Part shown: positions 33,606 through 42,324 of the stretch, one piece after another | Layout: every line of letters begins with the position of its first letter | Position numbering within the stretch: position 1 is the first letter of the stretch | Program-made: the position numbers and the translations under genes | The notes under the pieces: model-generated | Told to the model about the DNA's origin: nothing | What the model saw: the letters and a program-made list of their open reading frames with translations, nothing else | Database searches by the model: none | Assembly (NCBI GenBank): GCA_038108875.1 | Contig: JAYNII010000011.1 | Coordinates: forward strand, 1 to 43,032 | DNA: 43,032 bases | DNA from: VMDH01 sp038108875 | Lineage (GTDB): Bacteria; Pseudomonadota; Gammaproteobacteria; Magnimaribacterales; D2472 | Direction: 5' to 3'

Positions 33606-35147
33606 TTAATGTCTAAAGTGACGAATGCCAGTAAAAACCATTGCCATATTGTGCTCATTAGCGGCGGCAATTACTTCTTCGTCTCGCATTGAGCCGCCTG
33701 GTTGAATGATTGCCGAAATTCCAACTTTCGCAGCTTGATCTATACCGTCTCTAAAAGGGAAAAAAGCATCTGAAGCCATGGAGCAACCCTCGGAATCAAG
33801 TCCCGCATCTTTGGCTTTCATTGCTGCGATTTCAGTGCTTACAACTCTACTCATCTGGCCGGCTCCCACTCCAATCGTTTGTCCATTTCTTGCAAAAACG
33901 ATGGCATTTGATTTCACAAATTTAGCAACTCTCCATGCAAACCACATGTCTTGCAATTCTTGATCGGTAGGCTGACGCTTGCTAACAATTTGAAAGGTAC
34001 CTGGGCCTTCATTGGAATTATCAAGATCCTGCCAGACTAATCCGCCATCAATTTTTTTAATAACATATGGATATGGATCAGGCGTATTAAGATCAACCTT
34101 TAGAACTCTTACATTTGGTTTGTCAGAAAGAACCCTTACTGCATTTTCATTAATCTCAGGAGCAATAATTATTTCAACAAATTGTTTATCTAGAATTTTT
34201 TTTGCAATTTCTCCATTAAGTTCCCGATTAAATGCTATCACTCCACCAAATGCTGAAGTTGGATCAGTTTCAAATGCTAGTTCATAAGCAGCCAATATGC
34301 TGTCACTTATACCCACTCCGCATGGATTAGCATGCTTAACTATTACACAGGCGGGCACATCAAATGCTTTGATACATTCAAAGGCTGCATCTGCATCGAC
34401 TAAGTTATTAAAAGATAATTCCTTTCCCTGAATAGGTTTTGAATTGGCAATATGATTGTGTTGCAGGTTTGCAAACGGTTGCAGAAAACCGGATTGATGG
34501 GGATTTTCTCCATATCTTAATTTTTGTAGACTTCCAAGTTGCCAGTCTCCATAATTTGATTGTTTGTTGTCGTTGCTTAAGTATTCTTCTATAGCCTTAT
34601 CGTAAGCCGACATAGTCGCAAATACTTTTAGAGCCATTTTTTTTCTAAATGTTTGAGTTATTCCATCGGTCGAATTCCATGCCTCAATAAATGGTTGATA
34701 ATCAGCAGGACTTGATAGCACTGTAACTCTATGAAAATTTTTTGCTGCCGCTCTGATCATGGTGGGGCCCCCAATATCAATGCTTTCAATGGCTGCAGCC
34801 TCTGAAACATTTTGTTGAATAGTTTCTTGAAATGGGTACAAATTAACCACAACTAGATCGATGGAGTCATAATGCATGGCTTCCAATTCCGGTTTGTCGA
34901 TATTTCCTCTGTTTAATATCCCTGCATGTATTTTAGGATGAAGAGTTTTCACTCTTCCATCCATCATCTCAGGATGCCCTGTGAATGAACTTACTTCTAT
35001 TACGCTGTTATCAATAGCTTGAATGGCTTTATAGGTTCCCCCAGTAGATATAATTTGAACATTCTTAGATTTAAGAAAATTAACCAAAACATCCAGCCCA
35101 GATTTATCTGAAACGCTAATTAGAGCTTTAGTAATGTTATTACTCAT
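33606..35147 (-). CDS. purH: Bifunctional AICAR transformylase/IMP cyclohydrolase
   Basis: Catalyses the last two steps to IMP. The 513-residue protein has an MGS-like cyclohydrolase domain (ALISVSDKSGLDVLV, STGGTYKAIQ, GGPTMIRAAAKN) and a transformylase domain (LRYGENPHQSG, VKHANPCGVG, KSNAIVFARNGQTIGVGAGQMSRV). Its ATG overlaps the end of fis. Normal length. Confidence 0.97.
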   Translation of the reverse strand: MSNNITKALISVSDKSGLDVLVNFLKSKNVQIISTGGTYKAIQAIDNSVIEVSSFTGHPEMMDGRVKTLHPKIHAGILNRGNIDKPELEAMHYDSIDLVVVNLYPFQETIQQNVSEAAAIESIDIGGPTMIRAAAKNFHRVTVLSSPADYQPFIEAWNSTDGITQTFRKKMALKVFATMSAYDKAIEEYLSNDNKQSNYGDWQLGSLQKLRYGENPHQSGFLQPFANLQHNHIANSKPIQGKELSFNNLVDADAAFECIKAFDVPACVIVKHANPCGVGISDSILAAYELAFETDPTSAFGGVIAFNRELNGEIAKKILDKQFVEIIIAPEINENAVRVLSDKPNVRVLKVDLNTPDPYPYVIKKIDGGLVWQDLDNSNEGPGTFQIVSKRQPTDQELQDMWFAWRVAKFVKSNAIVFARNGQTIGVGAGQMSRVVSTEIAAMKAKDAGLDSEGCSMASDAFFPFRDGIDQAAKVGISAIIQPGGSMRDEEVIAAANEHNMAMVFTGIRHFRH

Positions 35148-35421
35148 CTACTTTTAATAGATCATACCGTTTGAGTTTTTTTCTTAAAGTACCTCTGTTA
35201 ATACCAAGAATTTCTGAAGTTTTAGATTGGTTAAAATTAGTAAAACGCAAAGTTTCAAGGAGCAGCTGAGGTTCAACTTCCTGCAAAACCAGGTCATAAA
35301 CATTGACTGGCTTCTCTCCATTTAAATCGTTGTAATATCTTTTAATAGATTTACGCACTCTTTCGCTTATAGTCTTATTACCAGCAAAAGGTTTTTTGTA
35401 AGTGGTTAAATTTTTCTTCAA
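35140..35421 (-). CDS. fis: DNA-binding protein Fis
   Basis: Nucleoid protein and growth-phase regulator. The 93-residue protein ends in the Fis helix-turn-helix: NQSKTSEILGINRGTLRKKLKRYDL. The N-terminal half has VRKSIKRYYNDLNGEKPVNVYDLVLQEVEPQLL, typical of the dimer domain. It starts with TTG at 35421 and has no clear Shine-Dalgarno. dusB, which precedes fis in many gammaproteobacteria, is absent; a histidine phosphatase gene lies upstream instead. Overlaps purH by eight bases. Confidence 0.94.
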   Translation of the reverse strand: MKKNLTTYKKPFAGNKTISERVRKSIKRYYNDLNGEKPVNVYDLVLQEVEPQLLLETLRFTNFNQSKTSEILGINRGTLRKKLKRYDLLKVDE

Positions 35422-35442
35422 TGTTAATCAGGGTGAGAAGAA

Positions 35443-35470
35443 ATTTTACTATTGATTAAAAAATGATCAA
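35443..35470 (-). promoter_or_regulatory. Putative sigma-70 promoter for fis-purH-purD-coq7
   Basis: In the 53-base gap between the phosphatase gene and fis, the minus strand reads TTGATC (35470-35465), 16 bases, then TAAAAT (35448-35443). This predicts a start near 35436 and a leader of about 15 bases. A short TTGAT/ATCAA inverted repeat at about 35452-35470 overlaps the -35 box. No strong terminator is visible in the gap. Confidence 0.5.
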
Positions 35471-35474
35471 CTGT

Positions 35475-36032
35475 TTAGACAATAATCTTTGAAGTATTTT
35501 CGTTTGAAAGTGAAATAAAAATGAGATCATTATTTTTTTTGATCAGATGCATTTGAGAAGTATATGCCGGTTGAATCGAAACCAATTGTCTTGTTTTATG
35601 CAGTTTTGCGTAGATTGCATTCATAACCATGAAATGCGAAAAGATAATCGTATCTTGCTCTAAAGTTAGTAAATTTTGTAGGATTTCTTTTTGCCATAAG
35701 ATTAAATAATTTGGCAGCCTTAAAGGAGGCGTTATTGCAACCCTTTTTAACCAGAGAGATTTTTGCTTAGCTTTATGACTGGGTATTTCATTAAATTCAA
35801 GCTTTATCTTAATCGGTTTTTTAAGAATATTTCCCAAAGATTCAGCAGTTTCAATAGCTCTTTTTCTTGGACTCGAAATAATTTGCAACCTATCTGAATT
35901 AAGTTTTGCTAACTTTGAAGCAACTTTTTTTGCTTGAGATTTTCCCTCTGGGCTGAGACCGGGATCAGATGGTCCACCCCAGGAGATAGATGCCTCACCA
36001 TGTCTGACTATGTAAATATTTATATCTTTCAC
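35475..36032 (-). CDS. Histidine phosphatase family protein
   Basis: A 185-residue phosphoglycerate-mutase-like protein. The catalytic RHGEA puts His at 11, followed by SSPRKRAIETAE with the second Arg, the acid FNEIPSH and the second His in IIFSHFMVMN. It is larger than SixA and more like GpmB-type broad phosphatases; substrate unknown. It starts with GTG at 36032, only 25 bases from the divergent rsmE ATG, with no Shine-Dalgarno. Confidence 0.87.
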   Translation of the reverse strand: MKDINIYIVRHGEASISWGGPSDPGLSPEGKSQAKKVASKLAKLNSDRLQIISSPRKRAIETAESLGNILKKPIKIKLEFNEIPSHKAKQKSLWLKRVAITPPLRLPNYLILWQKEILQNLLTLEQDTIIFSHFMVMNAIYAKLHKTRQLVSIQPAYTSQMHLIKKNNDLIFISLSNENTSKIIV

Positions 36033-36057
36033 GTAATATTTAATTTTGCATAAAAAA
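36033..36057. promoter_or_regulatory. 25-base divergent gap between the phosphatase gene and rsmE
   Basis: The gap is nearly all A and T. TAATAT at 36034-36039 could serve as a rightward -10 box for rsmE, and TAAATA on the minus strand (36043-36038) as a leftward one for the phosphatase gene. Any -35 contacts would lie inside the opposite coding sequence. Boxes this AT-rich occur by chance, so this is weak. Confidence 0.3.
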
Positions 36058-36786
36058 ATGAGAGTACCAAGATTTTATATGAGTCCAATTAGCGATGCTA
36101 ATGAAGTCATTATTAATAACCTGCATCATTTTAAGCATATTACCAAGGTTCTTCGAATGGATGTTGGATCAGAATTAGAGTTATTTGATGGTTTAGGAGG
36201 TAAAGCAAGAGTTAGAATCAATTCATTTTATAAGAACAAAATTGAATGCAAAGTTATCTTAAAAGAGATTGTTTCTCGATCTTCCGAAATTGGCATCTCT
36301 GCGATAGTTCCCGTTATTAAGAAAGAAGCGTTCACTATTATGGTTCAAAAACTTGTAGAAATCGGAATAGACAAAATCTACATCTATAGATCTGAATTAG
36401 AAGATCAAACCGTAAGAAAAAAGAAAAATTTTGCTTGGGACAATTATGCACAAGATATAGCTTGCAGGGCCTGTGAACAATCCGGAAATAATTTCTTACC
36501 CACTTGTAAAATTCAGCCAGGTCTTGAAAAAGCCATTGAAAATTTCCAGGGAAATTTTCAAGAATATAATTTGATTTATCTGGACCCAAGTGCTGAAAAA
36601 CTAATTTATGATTTTGAGAAGAAGAGTTTTGCAGGTTTGGTTATTATTTCCGGACCTGAATCAGGATTTTCAGAGAATGAGAAAAATATCTTGCAATCAA
36701 AAGATTTAATGTCTGTGTCTCTTGGAAATAATATTTTAAGAGCTGAAACAGCACCAATTGTGGCAGCTTTTACATTAATGAGATAA
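36058..36786 (+). CDS. rsmE: 16S rRNA m3U1498 methyltransferase RsmE
   Basis: Methylates U1498 of 16S rRNA. The 242-residue SPOUT-class enzyme starts MRVPRFYMSP, has HHFKHITKVLRMDVGSELELFDG in the PUA-like domain, and the knot-region GLVIISGPESGFSENE and LGNNILRAETAPI. I use ATG 36058; a TTG at 36046 would add four residues. It is followed by gshB after seven bases. Confidence 0.95.
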   Translation: MRVPRFYMSPISDANEVIINNLHHFKHITKVLRMDVGSELELFDGLGGKARVRINSFYKNKIECKVILKEIVSRSSEIGISAIVPVIKKEAFTIMVQKLVEIGIDKIYIYRSELEDQTVRKKKNFAWDNYAQDIACRACEQSGNNFLPTCKIQPGLEKAIENFQGNFQEYNLIYLDPSAEKLIYDFEKKSFAGLVIISGPESGFSENEKNILQSKDLMSVSLGNNILRAETAPIVAAFTLMR

Positions 36787-36793
36787 TCGTTAT

Positions 36794-37711
36794 ATGTATT
36801 TATTCATTACCGATAACCCTAAAGAGCTTAAGACTTACAAAGATACTTCAATTTTTATGATGGAAGAATTGATTGCAATAGGTGGTAAAGTTTTTTGCTG
36901 TGAGCCAAAAGATCTTTCTATTAAAGATAATGCATTCATTGCAAAAGCATTCTTTGTAGAAAAGGCTAACCAAGCAGAGTTATTGTTAGGGGAAAGAGAA
37001 GCAATCTTATGTCGTAATACAAAAGCTGTATTTATGCGCAAAGATCCACCCATTGATGCTGAGTATTTAAATTGTCTATACATGTTAAACATGATGAAGA
37101 GCCAAGGTATTCGAGTGATCAACGATCCCCAGGCCCTGCTTTGCTTCAATGAAAAGTTTTTAGCTTTTGAATTTAATGAATATATGCCAAAAACACTAGT
37201 GACTTCAGACATCGGAGATCTTCGTGCATTCCAAAAAGAACATCCAAGCATGATTCTTAAACCTCTTAACGCTATGGGGGGAGCATCAATATATAAGTTT
37301 GTAACCATCACTTCAAAAGAGGAGGGAATCTTCATGCAAGTCCTCAAAGATCATGGAGGCAAAGTTATGCTTCAAGAGTTCCTGCCTGAAATTTTTGATG
37401 GAGATTTTCGAATTCTTATCATCAATGGCAAACCATTTCCAAAGACCATAGCAAGGATACCTAAAGAAGGAAGTTTCAAAGGAAATTTGGCTGCAGGAGG
37501 GACAGCCGTTGGCAAAGATTTAACTTCATTCCAAGAAGAAATTGCAACCAAAGTTGGTAACTTCTTAAACCACCATGCTATAAACTTTTGCGGGATAGAT
37601 ATGATTGGAAACTATCTTACAGAAATTAATATAACTAGTCCCACAGGAGCAAGAGAAATCTTTGCGTCCAGCGGAGAAAATCCCATCAAAAAATTTTTAG
37701 AGAATTTTTAA
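36794..37711 (+). CDS. gshB: Glutathione synthetase
   Basis: Adds glycine to gamma-glutamylcysteine. The 305-residue ATP-grasp protein has FMRKDPPIDAEYLNCLYML, NDPQALLCFNEKFLAFEF, MILKPLNAMGGASIYKF and the C-terminal GIDMIGNYLTEINITSPTGAREI. All are GshB signatures. It follows rsmE, as in many gammaproteobacteria, and precedes a TonB-like gene. Confidence 0.96.
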   Translation: MYLFITDNPKELKTYKDTSIFMMEELIAIGGKVFCCEPKDLSIKDNAFIAKAFFVEKANQAELLLGEREAILCRNTKAVFMRKDPPIDAEYLNCLYMLNMMKSQGIRVINDPQALLCFNEKFLAFEFNEYMPKTLVTSDIGDLRAFQKEHPSMILKPLNAMGGASIYKFVTITSKEEGIFMQVLKDHGGKVMLQEFLPEIFDGDFRILIINGKPFPKTIARIPKEGSFKGNLAAGGTAVGKDLTSFQEEIATKVGNFLNHHAINFCGIDMIGNYLTEINITSPTGAREIFASSGENPIKKFLENF

Positions 37712-37713
37712 CA

Positions 37714-38319
37714 GTGATTGATGACTTTGTTTATCAACCTAAAAACCAAGGTTGGGTTTCGTTCCGATCTACTTTGATCTCAGTTGCATTCCACGGCTTG
37801 CTGGTTTTTGGAACTGCGTTTGCCGCATTGGAGTTTTTCCAGGAGTTTCAACAATCACCTGTGATTAATATCAAGTTGGCAAATAATAACTTTGATTCAA
37901 TTGGCAAAGCCTCCAGTTCATCTGAACAACAGAGTTCTAAAAGAGCAAATATAGATTCATTAAGCAATGCTAGTGATGCAAAGATTTTTGCTGTAAGAAG
38001 ATTGGACGAGGATTCCCAATTATCAAATCCTGAGACTTTGTATTTAAATGCATGGCAACGGCAAGTTGAAAGCAGTGGTTATTTTGCATTACAAAAATCA
38101 AGCATAGGCTCTAATTTTACAGTAAGAATCAAAGTAACCCTTGATGCAGCTGGTCTTATTAAATCAAGCGAACTTATTCGCTCTTCTGGCGACCCTGCAA
38201 AAGATCAATTTGCCTTAGCAATTTTGTATCAGGCAGCTCCTTTTCCTCCCTTTTCGGCAGACATGCTTGAAAATTATCACATACTTGAAATCATCCGAGA
38301 TTGGAATTTCCAAGAGTAA
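37714..38319 (+). CDS. TonB-like protein (C-terminal TonB domain, one membrane segment)
   Basis: A 201-residue protein starting at GTG 37714. One transmembrane segment (about 18-45, LISVAFHGLLVFGTAFAALEF) is followed by a Ser/Asn-rich linker and a TonB C-terminal domain (about 115-201) with FTVRIKVTLDAAGLIKSSELIRSSG and PFPPFSADML. It lacks the Pro-rich spacer of true TonB, so it is better compared with the TonB3-type gene found between gshB and yqgE/ruvX in Pseudomonas. No exbB or exbD is adjacent. Whether it energises outer-membrane receptors is not shown. Confidence 0.85.
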   Translation: MIDDFVYQPKNQGWVSFRSTLISVAFHGLLVFGTAFAALEFFQEFQQSPVINIKLANNNFDSIGKASSSSEQQSSKRANIDSLSNASDAKIFAVRRLDEDSQLSNPETLYLNAWQRQVESSGYFALQKSSIGSNFTVRIKVTLDAAGLIKSSELIRSSGDPAKDQFALAILYQAAPFPPFSADMLENYHILEIIRDWNFQE

Positions 38320-38320
38320 G

Positions 38321-38713
38321 ATGCAAGTTATGGCTATAGATTTTGGGACTTCAAAACTGGGTGTAGCTATTGGGAATACTGAAACAAGAACATCATCACC
38401 TTTGAGTACTTTGAAATACAATTCTTACAAGCATTTATGGCATTTGTTGGGCCCAATGCTGATAGAGTGGAAGCCTAAAATGATACTGATTGGATTTCCC
38501 TTGCATATGAATGGAGAAGAAAGTACGCTTTCCGATCTCGTTAAGAGTTTTGCAAAAAAATTAGAGAAGCAATTTGGCATTAGTGTAACTTTGGTTGATG
38601 AAAGATTGTCTTCCAGAGAGGCTAGATCTTTTACCACCAATCCAGAAGAGATAGATCAATTAGCTGCAAAGATCATTTTAGACACATGGATCAATCAAAG
38701 TGAGTATTCCTAG
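38321..38713 (+). CDS. ruvX: Putative pre-16S rRNA nuclease / Holliday junction resolvase-like YqgF
   Basis: A 130-residue RNase H-fold protein. It has AIDFGTSKLGVAIG near the N-terminus, IGFPLHMNGEES, LVDERLSSREA and the C-terminal AAKIILDTWI, all typical of YqgF, which is thought to trim the 16S rRNA 5' end. I use ATG 38321; ATG 38330 is equally near the family start. yqgE, its usual upstream partner, is absent. It overlaps dnaG by 14 bases. Confidence 0.93.
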   Translation: MQVMAIDFGTSKLGVAIGNTETRTSSPLSTLKYNSYKHLWHLLGPMLIEWKPKMILIGFPLHMNGEESTLSDLVKSFAKKLEKQFGISVTLVDERLSSREARSFTTNPEEIDQLAAKIILDTWINQSEYS

Positions 38714-40460
38714 CGCATTTATAGACCAGGTTATAGATCAATCCAATATTGTGGATGTTATTGGAAAGAGATTACCCTTGAATAAAAAGGGCTCAAATTA
38801 TTGGTGCAAATGCCCTTTTCATGATGACAACAATCCATCTATGGCAGTGAATGAAGATAAACAATTTTTTTATTGTTTTGTATGCCAAGAATCAGGAAAC
38901 GTCATTCATTTTTTAAGAAAATATGATGGCATGGATTTTACCGATGCCATTGAATCTCTTGCAAGCTTAGTCGGTCTTCAGGTTCCCTACGAACGTCAAC
39001 AAAATTCCGAGGTTAAGGAAAGTCTCTCACCTATCAAAGAAGCAATGAATCATTTTGTCAGCAATCTTTTTTCACCGCGGGGAAACCAAGCTAGAGAATA
39101 CTTAAAAAATAGGAGTATTTCAGAAAAGACCGTCCGATATTTCAATATAGGTTATGCAATTGATGCATGGGATGATTTGCTAAAATTTCTGGTTAAGAAT
39201 AATAACTCTAAAGTATTAGAAAAAACTGGGTTGATCGTTGCAAACCAAGACAAAACTTATGATCGCTTTAGAGGCAGGGTCATGTTTCCTATCAGAAATA
39301 TAAAAGGTGAAGTTATTGCTTTCGGTGGAAGAATAATAGCTCAGGGTGAACCAAAATATTTAAACTCTCCAGAAACTGAAGTATTTCATAAATCAAACGA
39401 GCTTTATGGTCTGTTTGAAGCTAAAGAATCTAATAAGCACATCGACTCACTGGTTGTCGTTGAGGGCTATATGGATGTGATCTCACTTTATGAGCACGGC
39501 ATTAAGAACGCAGTTGCAACTTTGGGGACTGCTATCACACACCAACACCTTACAAAGTTAATGCGTTTTGCCAATAAAATTGTATTTGCCTTTGATGGGG
39601 ATGAAGCTGGGCAAAAAGCAGCCTGGAAGGCTATGGAAAACTCTTTGCCAATTTTAAGAGACGATACAGAAATTTCTTTTATCTTTTTTGAAGATGGAGA
39701 AGATCCCGATTCTTTTGTGTTAGCTAAAGGAAGAGATGCTTTTAGTAAAATAGCGAATGAAGCCATTCCACTTTCTGAGCATTTTTTCGAAAAAGTGAAA
39801 TCCTTTAATTTAGAAAGGTTAGAGGGGAGATCTAAAGCCATTGCTTTTGCAAAGCCCCTTATTGATTCTATAAATAATGAGGTTATTCGTTCAGTCTACC
39901 TGAATGAGCTTTCAAAGATTTGTGATGTCACCCTAGCGCAACTTCCCAAATCTGGTGACACACAATATAAACCGCAAAATAGACCCTCTAGGGAGATAGT
40001 TGTTAGACAAGATATTCGGCAAAAGTCCATGACAAATATTTTCTCGGCATTAATCAATTATCCTGATCTAGCTAAACCAGAGTTTTTTAAGCAATTAGCA
40101 GGCAATGAAAAATTTTCGTTTTTATTTGAGATTTTGGCTTTATATCAAGAATCACCAACCATTAAGCCTTCAAGAGTTATCGAGGGTATAACTTCAGAAA
40201 AAGTTAGGGATCTATTCAGTCAGGCTACCGTTAATGAGTTAAGAATCAACAAAGAGGATGCAAGAAAGCTCATTATTGACTGTGTTACGGTTTTAGCAAA
40301 AAATCAAAAAGATAGAGAGGAAATTTTAAAACAGCAGTATAATAGCCGGTCAATCTCAGCGGAAGGAAGAAGAGAGCTTCAAAAAATCATACTTACAAAA
40401 AGTGATTTAAATAAAGATGACCAAGAATGGTTGCAAAAGTTGAGTGCCAAAAACAAGTAA
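38700..40460 (+). CDS. dnaG: DNA primase
   Basis: Makes RNA primers for replication. The 586-residue protein has the CHC2 zinc finger (C38, H41, C59, C62), the RNA polymerase core with YDRFRGRVMFPIRN, and the Toprim motifs VVVEGYMDV and FAFDGDEAGQKA. A C-terminal helicase-binding region follows (about 430-586). The start is GTG at 38700, inside ruvX. rpoD follows after 35 bases, so dnaG-rpoD of the macromolecular synthesis operon is kept, but rpsU is elsewhere. Confidence 0.97.
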   Translation: MSIPSAFIDQVIDQSNIVDVIGKRLPLNKKGSNYWCKCPFHDDNNPSMAVNEDKQFFYCFVCQESGNVIHFLRKYDGMDFTDAIESLASLVGLQVPYERQQNSEVKESLSPIKEAMNHFVSNLFSPRGNQAREYLKNRSISEKTVRYFNIGYAIDAWDDLLKFLVKNNNSKVLEKTGLIVANQDKTYDRFRGRVMFPIRNIKGEVIAFGGRIIAQGEPKYLNSPETEVFHKSNELYGLFEAKESNKHIDSLVVVEGYMDVISLYEHGIKNAVATLGTAITHQHLTKLMRFANKIVFAFDGDEAGQKAAWKAMENSLPILRDDTEISFIFFEDGEDPDSFVLAKGRDAFSKIANEAIPLSEHFFEKVKSFNLERLEGRSKAIAFAKPLIDSINNEVIRSVYLNELSKICDVTLAQLPKSGDTQYKPQNRPSREIVVRQDIRQKSMTNIFSALINYPDLAKPEFFKQLAGNEKFSFLFEILALYQESPTIKPSRVIEGITSEKVRDLFSQATVNELRINKEDARKLIIDCVTVLAKNQKDREEILKQQYNSRSISAEGRRELQKIILTKSDLNKDDQEWLQKLSAKNK

Positions 40461-40495
40461 TTTTTTAAACAATTGAGAGCGTAAGGTATTAACTC

Positions 40496-42319
40496 ATGAA
40501 GAAACAAGGCTCAAAGATAGCAGAACTTATTGATAAGGGTAGAGAACAAGGATATCTAACATACTCTGATGTAAATGATCATCTTCCAGAGGACATATCC
40601 GATCCTGATCAGGTAGATGAAATTATAGGCATGATCAATGATCTTGGTCTCCAAGTCTATGAAAGTGCGCCAGACGCTGATTCCTTGATGCTTTCAGAAG
40701 CATCGGAGGACGATGACGACATAGCGCTTGAGCAGGCAGCAGAAGCGCTTGCTGCTGTTGAGAGTGAAAAGGGTCGCACCACTGATCCTGTCAGAATGTA
40801 TATGCGCGAGATGGGAACTGTAGATCTTCTAACTCGTGATGGCGAAATAGAAATCGCTAAAAGAATAGAAGAGGGTATGCGAGACCTTCTGGATGCTTCA
40901 GTTCAATATCCAGGTGTAGTGGAGTACGTAATAAACTTCTACGAGGCAGTTGTCAAAGGCGATAAGCGAATGAATGAATTACTTACTGGCTTCTTAGAAG
41001 AAATGGCAGATGTTCCATCTGCGGGCCCAGGCAGTGTTCAAGAAAATGTTCCCATAAAGGACGATGAAGATGATAGTGATGATAACGAAGATGATGAAGA
41101 GGACACTGGACCTGATCTTGAAGAAGTCAAACGCAGATTTAGCAGCTTAAAAAGACAGTTCAATAAAACTCAAAAGATTTTAGAAACAAAAGGCCGTCAT
41201 GCCAAAGAGACTAAAGAGCAATTTTCAAAGCTTGGTCAGATTTTTCAATTTTTGAAATTCTCTCCCAAGATGTTTGAAGATCTTTCGTTTATTGCTCGAA
41301 AAGATCTTGCTGAATTAAGACTTTATGAAAAACGCATTCAATTGCTTATGGTTAAAAATGCAAGGATTCCTCGAAATGATTTTCTAGAAATGTATCAAGA
41401 CAATTTAACTAAGGTGAAATGGATTGATTCGTTGATGAAAGTAAGAAAGTATTCTAAAACATTGTTGGCAGCAATAAAGGATGATGTACTTATTCAACAA
41501 AAATCTATCAAATCTCTAGAGACAAAAGTTGGACTAACAGTTAAAGATATCAAAGAAATAAATCGCACCATGTCGCTTGGTGAGACCAAAATGCGAAGAG
41601 CAAAAAAGGATATGGTGGAAGCCAATTTGCGTTTAGTAATCTCTATTGCAAAAAAATACACTAACAGGGGATTGCAATTTTTAGACTTAATCCAAGAAGG
41701 CAATATTGGTCTGATGAAAGCAGTAGATAAGTTTGAATATAGAAGGGGTTACAAGTTCTCAACTTATGCCACCTGGTGGATTAGGCAAGCAATCACTCGT
41801 TCAATTGCAGATCAGGCAAGAACCATCAGAATTCCAGTGCATATGATTGAAACAATCAATAAACTCAATAGGGTATCCCGTCAGATGATGCAGGACATTG
41901 GGAGAGAGCCAACCCCAGAAGAGTTAAGTAAAGAGCTTGATATGCCAGAAGATAAGGTGCGCAAAGTCCTTAAAATAGCCAAGGAACCCATTTCCATGGA
42001 GACTCCTATTGGTGATGATGAAGATTCAAATCTTGGAGATTTCATCGAAGATACAGTGATTACTTCTCCGCTAGATGATGCAACCACAGAGAGCTTGCAG
42101 TTTGCCACTGATGAAGTTCTGTCTAGTCTCACAGCTAGAGAGGCTAAGGTTCTTAGAATGCGATTTGGTATTGGCATGAATACAGATCACACTCTTGAAG
42201 AAGTTGGCAAGCAGTTTGATGTTACCAGAGAAAGAATTCGTCAGATTGAAGCGAAGGCTTTAAGAAAGTTAAGACATCCTTCTAGATCCAGCCACATGAA
42301 AAGCTTCCTTGACGAATAA
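40496..42319 (+). CDS. rpoD: RNA polymerase primary sigma factor (sigma-70)
   Basis: Directs RNA polymerase to housekeeping promoters. The 607-residue protein has region 1.1 (KIAELIDKGREQGYLTYSDVN), region 1.2 (TDPVRMYMREMG), a large non-conserved region with an acidic run (about 189-206, mostly Asp and Glu), region 2 (VISIAKKYTNRGLQFLDLIQEG, YKFSTYATWWIRQAITR), region 3 and region 4.2 (VTRERIRQIEAKALRKLRHP). Length is close to E. coli (613). AAGGT lies about nine bases before the ATG. Confidence 0.98.
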   Translation: MKKQGSKIAELIDKGREQGYLTYSDVNDHLPEDISDPDQVDEIIGMINDLGLQVYESAPDADSLMLSEASEDDDDIALEQAAEALAAVESEKGRTTDPVRMYMREMGTVDLLTRDGEIEIAKRIEEGMRDLLDASVQYPGVVEYVINFYEAVVKGDKRMNELLTGFLEEMADVPSAGPGSVQENVPIKDDEDDSDDNEDDEEDTGPDLEEVKRRFSSLKRQFNKTQKILETKGRHAKETKEQFSKLGQIFQFLKFSPKMFEDLSFIARKDLAELRLYEKRIQLLMVKNARIPRNDFLEMYQDNLTKVKWIDSLMKVRKYSKTLLAAIKDDVLIQQKSIKSLETKVGLTVKDIKEINRTMSLGETKMRRAKKDMVEANLRLVISIAKKYTNRGLQFLDLIQEGNIGLMKAVDKFEYRRGYKFSTYATWWIRQAITRSIADQARTIRIPVHMIETINKLNRVSRQMMQDIGREPTPEELSKELDMPEDKVRKVLKIAKEPISMETPIGDDEDSNLGDFIEDTVITSPLDDATTESLQFATDEVLSSLTAREAKVLRMRFGIGMNTDHTLEEVGKQFDVTRERIRQIEAKALRKLRHPSRSSHMKSFLDE

Positions 42320-42324
42320 ATTTC

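Noticed and set aside
36835..37347. 170-residue minus-strand frame inside gshB
   Set aside because: Shadow of gshB with no family motifs or ribosome binding site.
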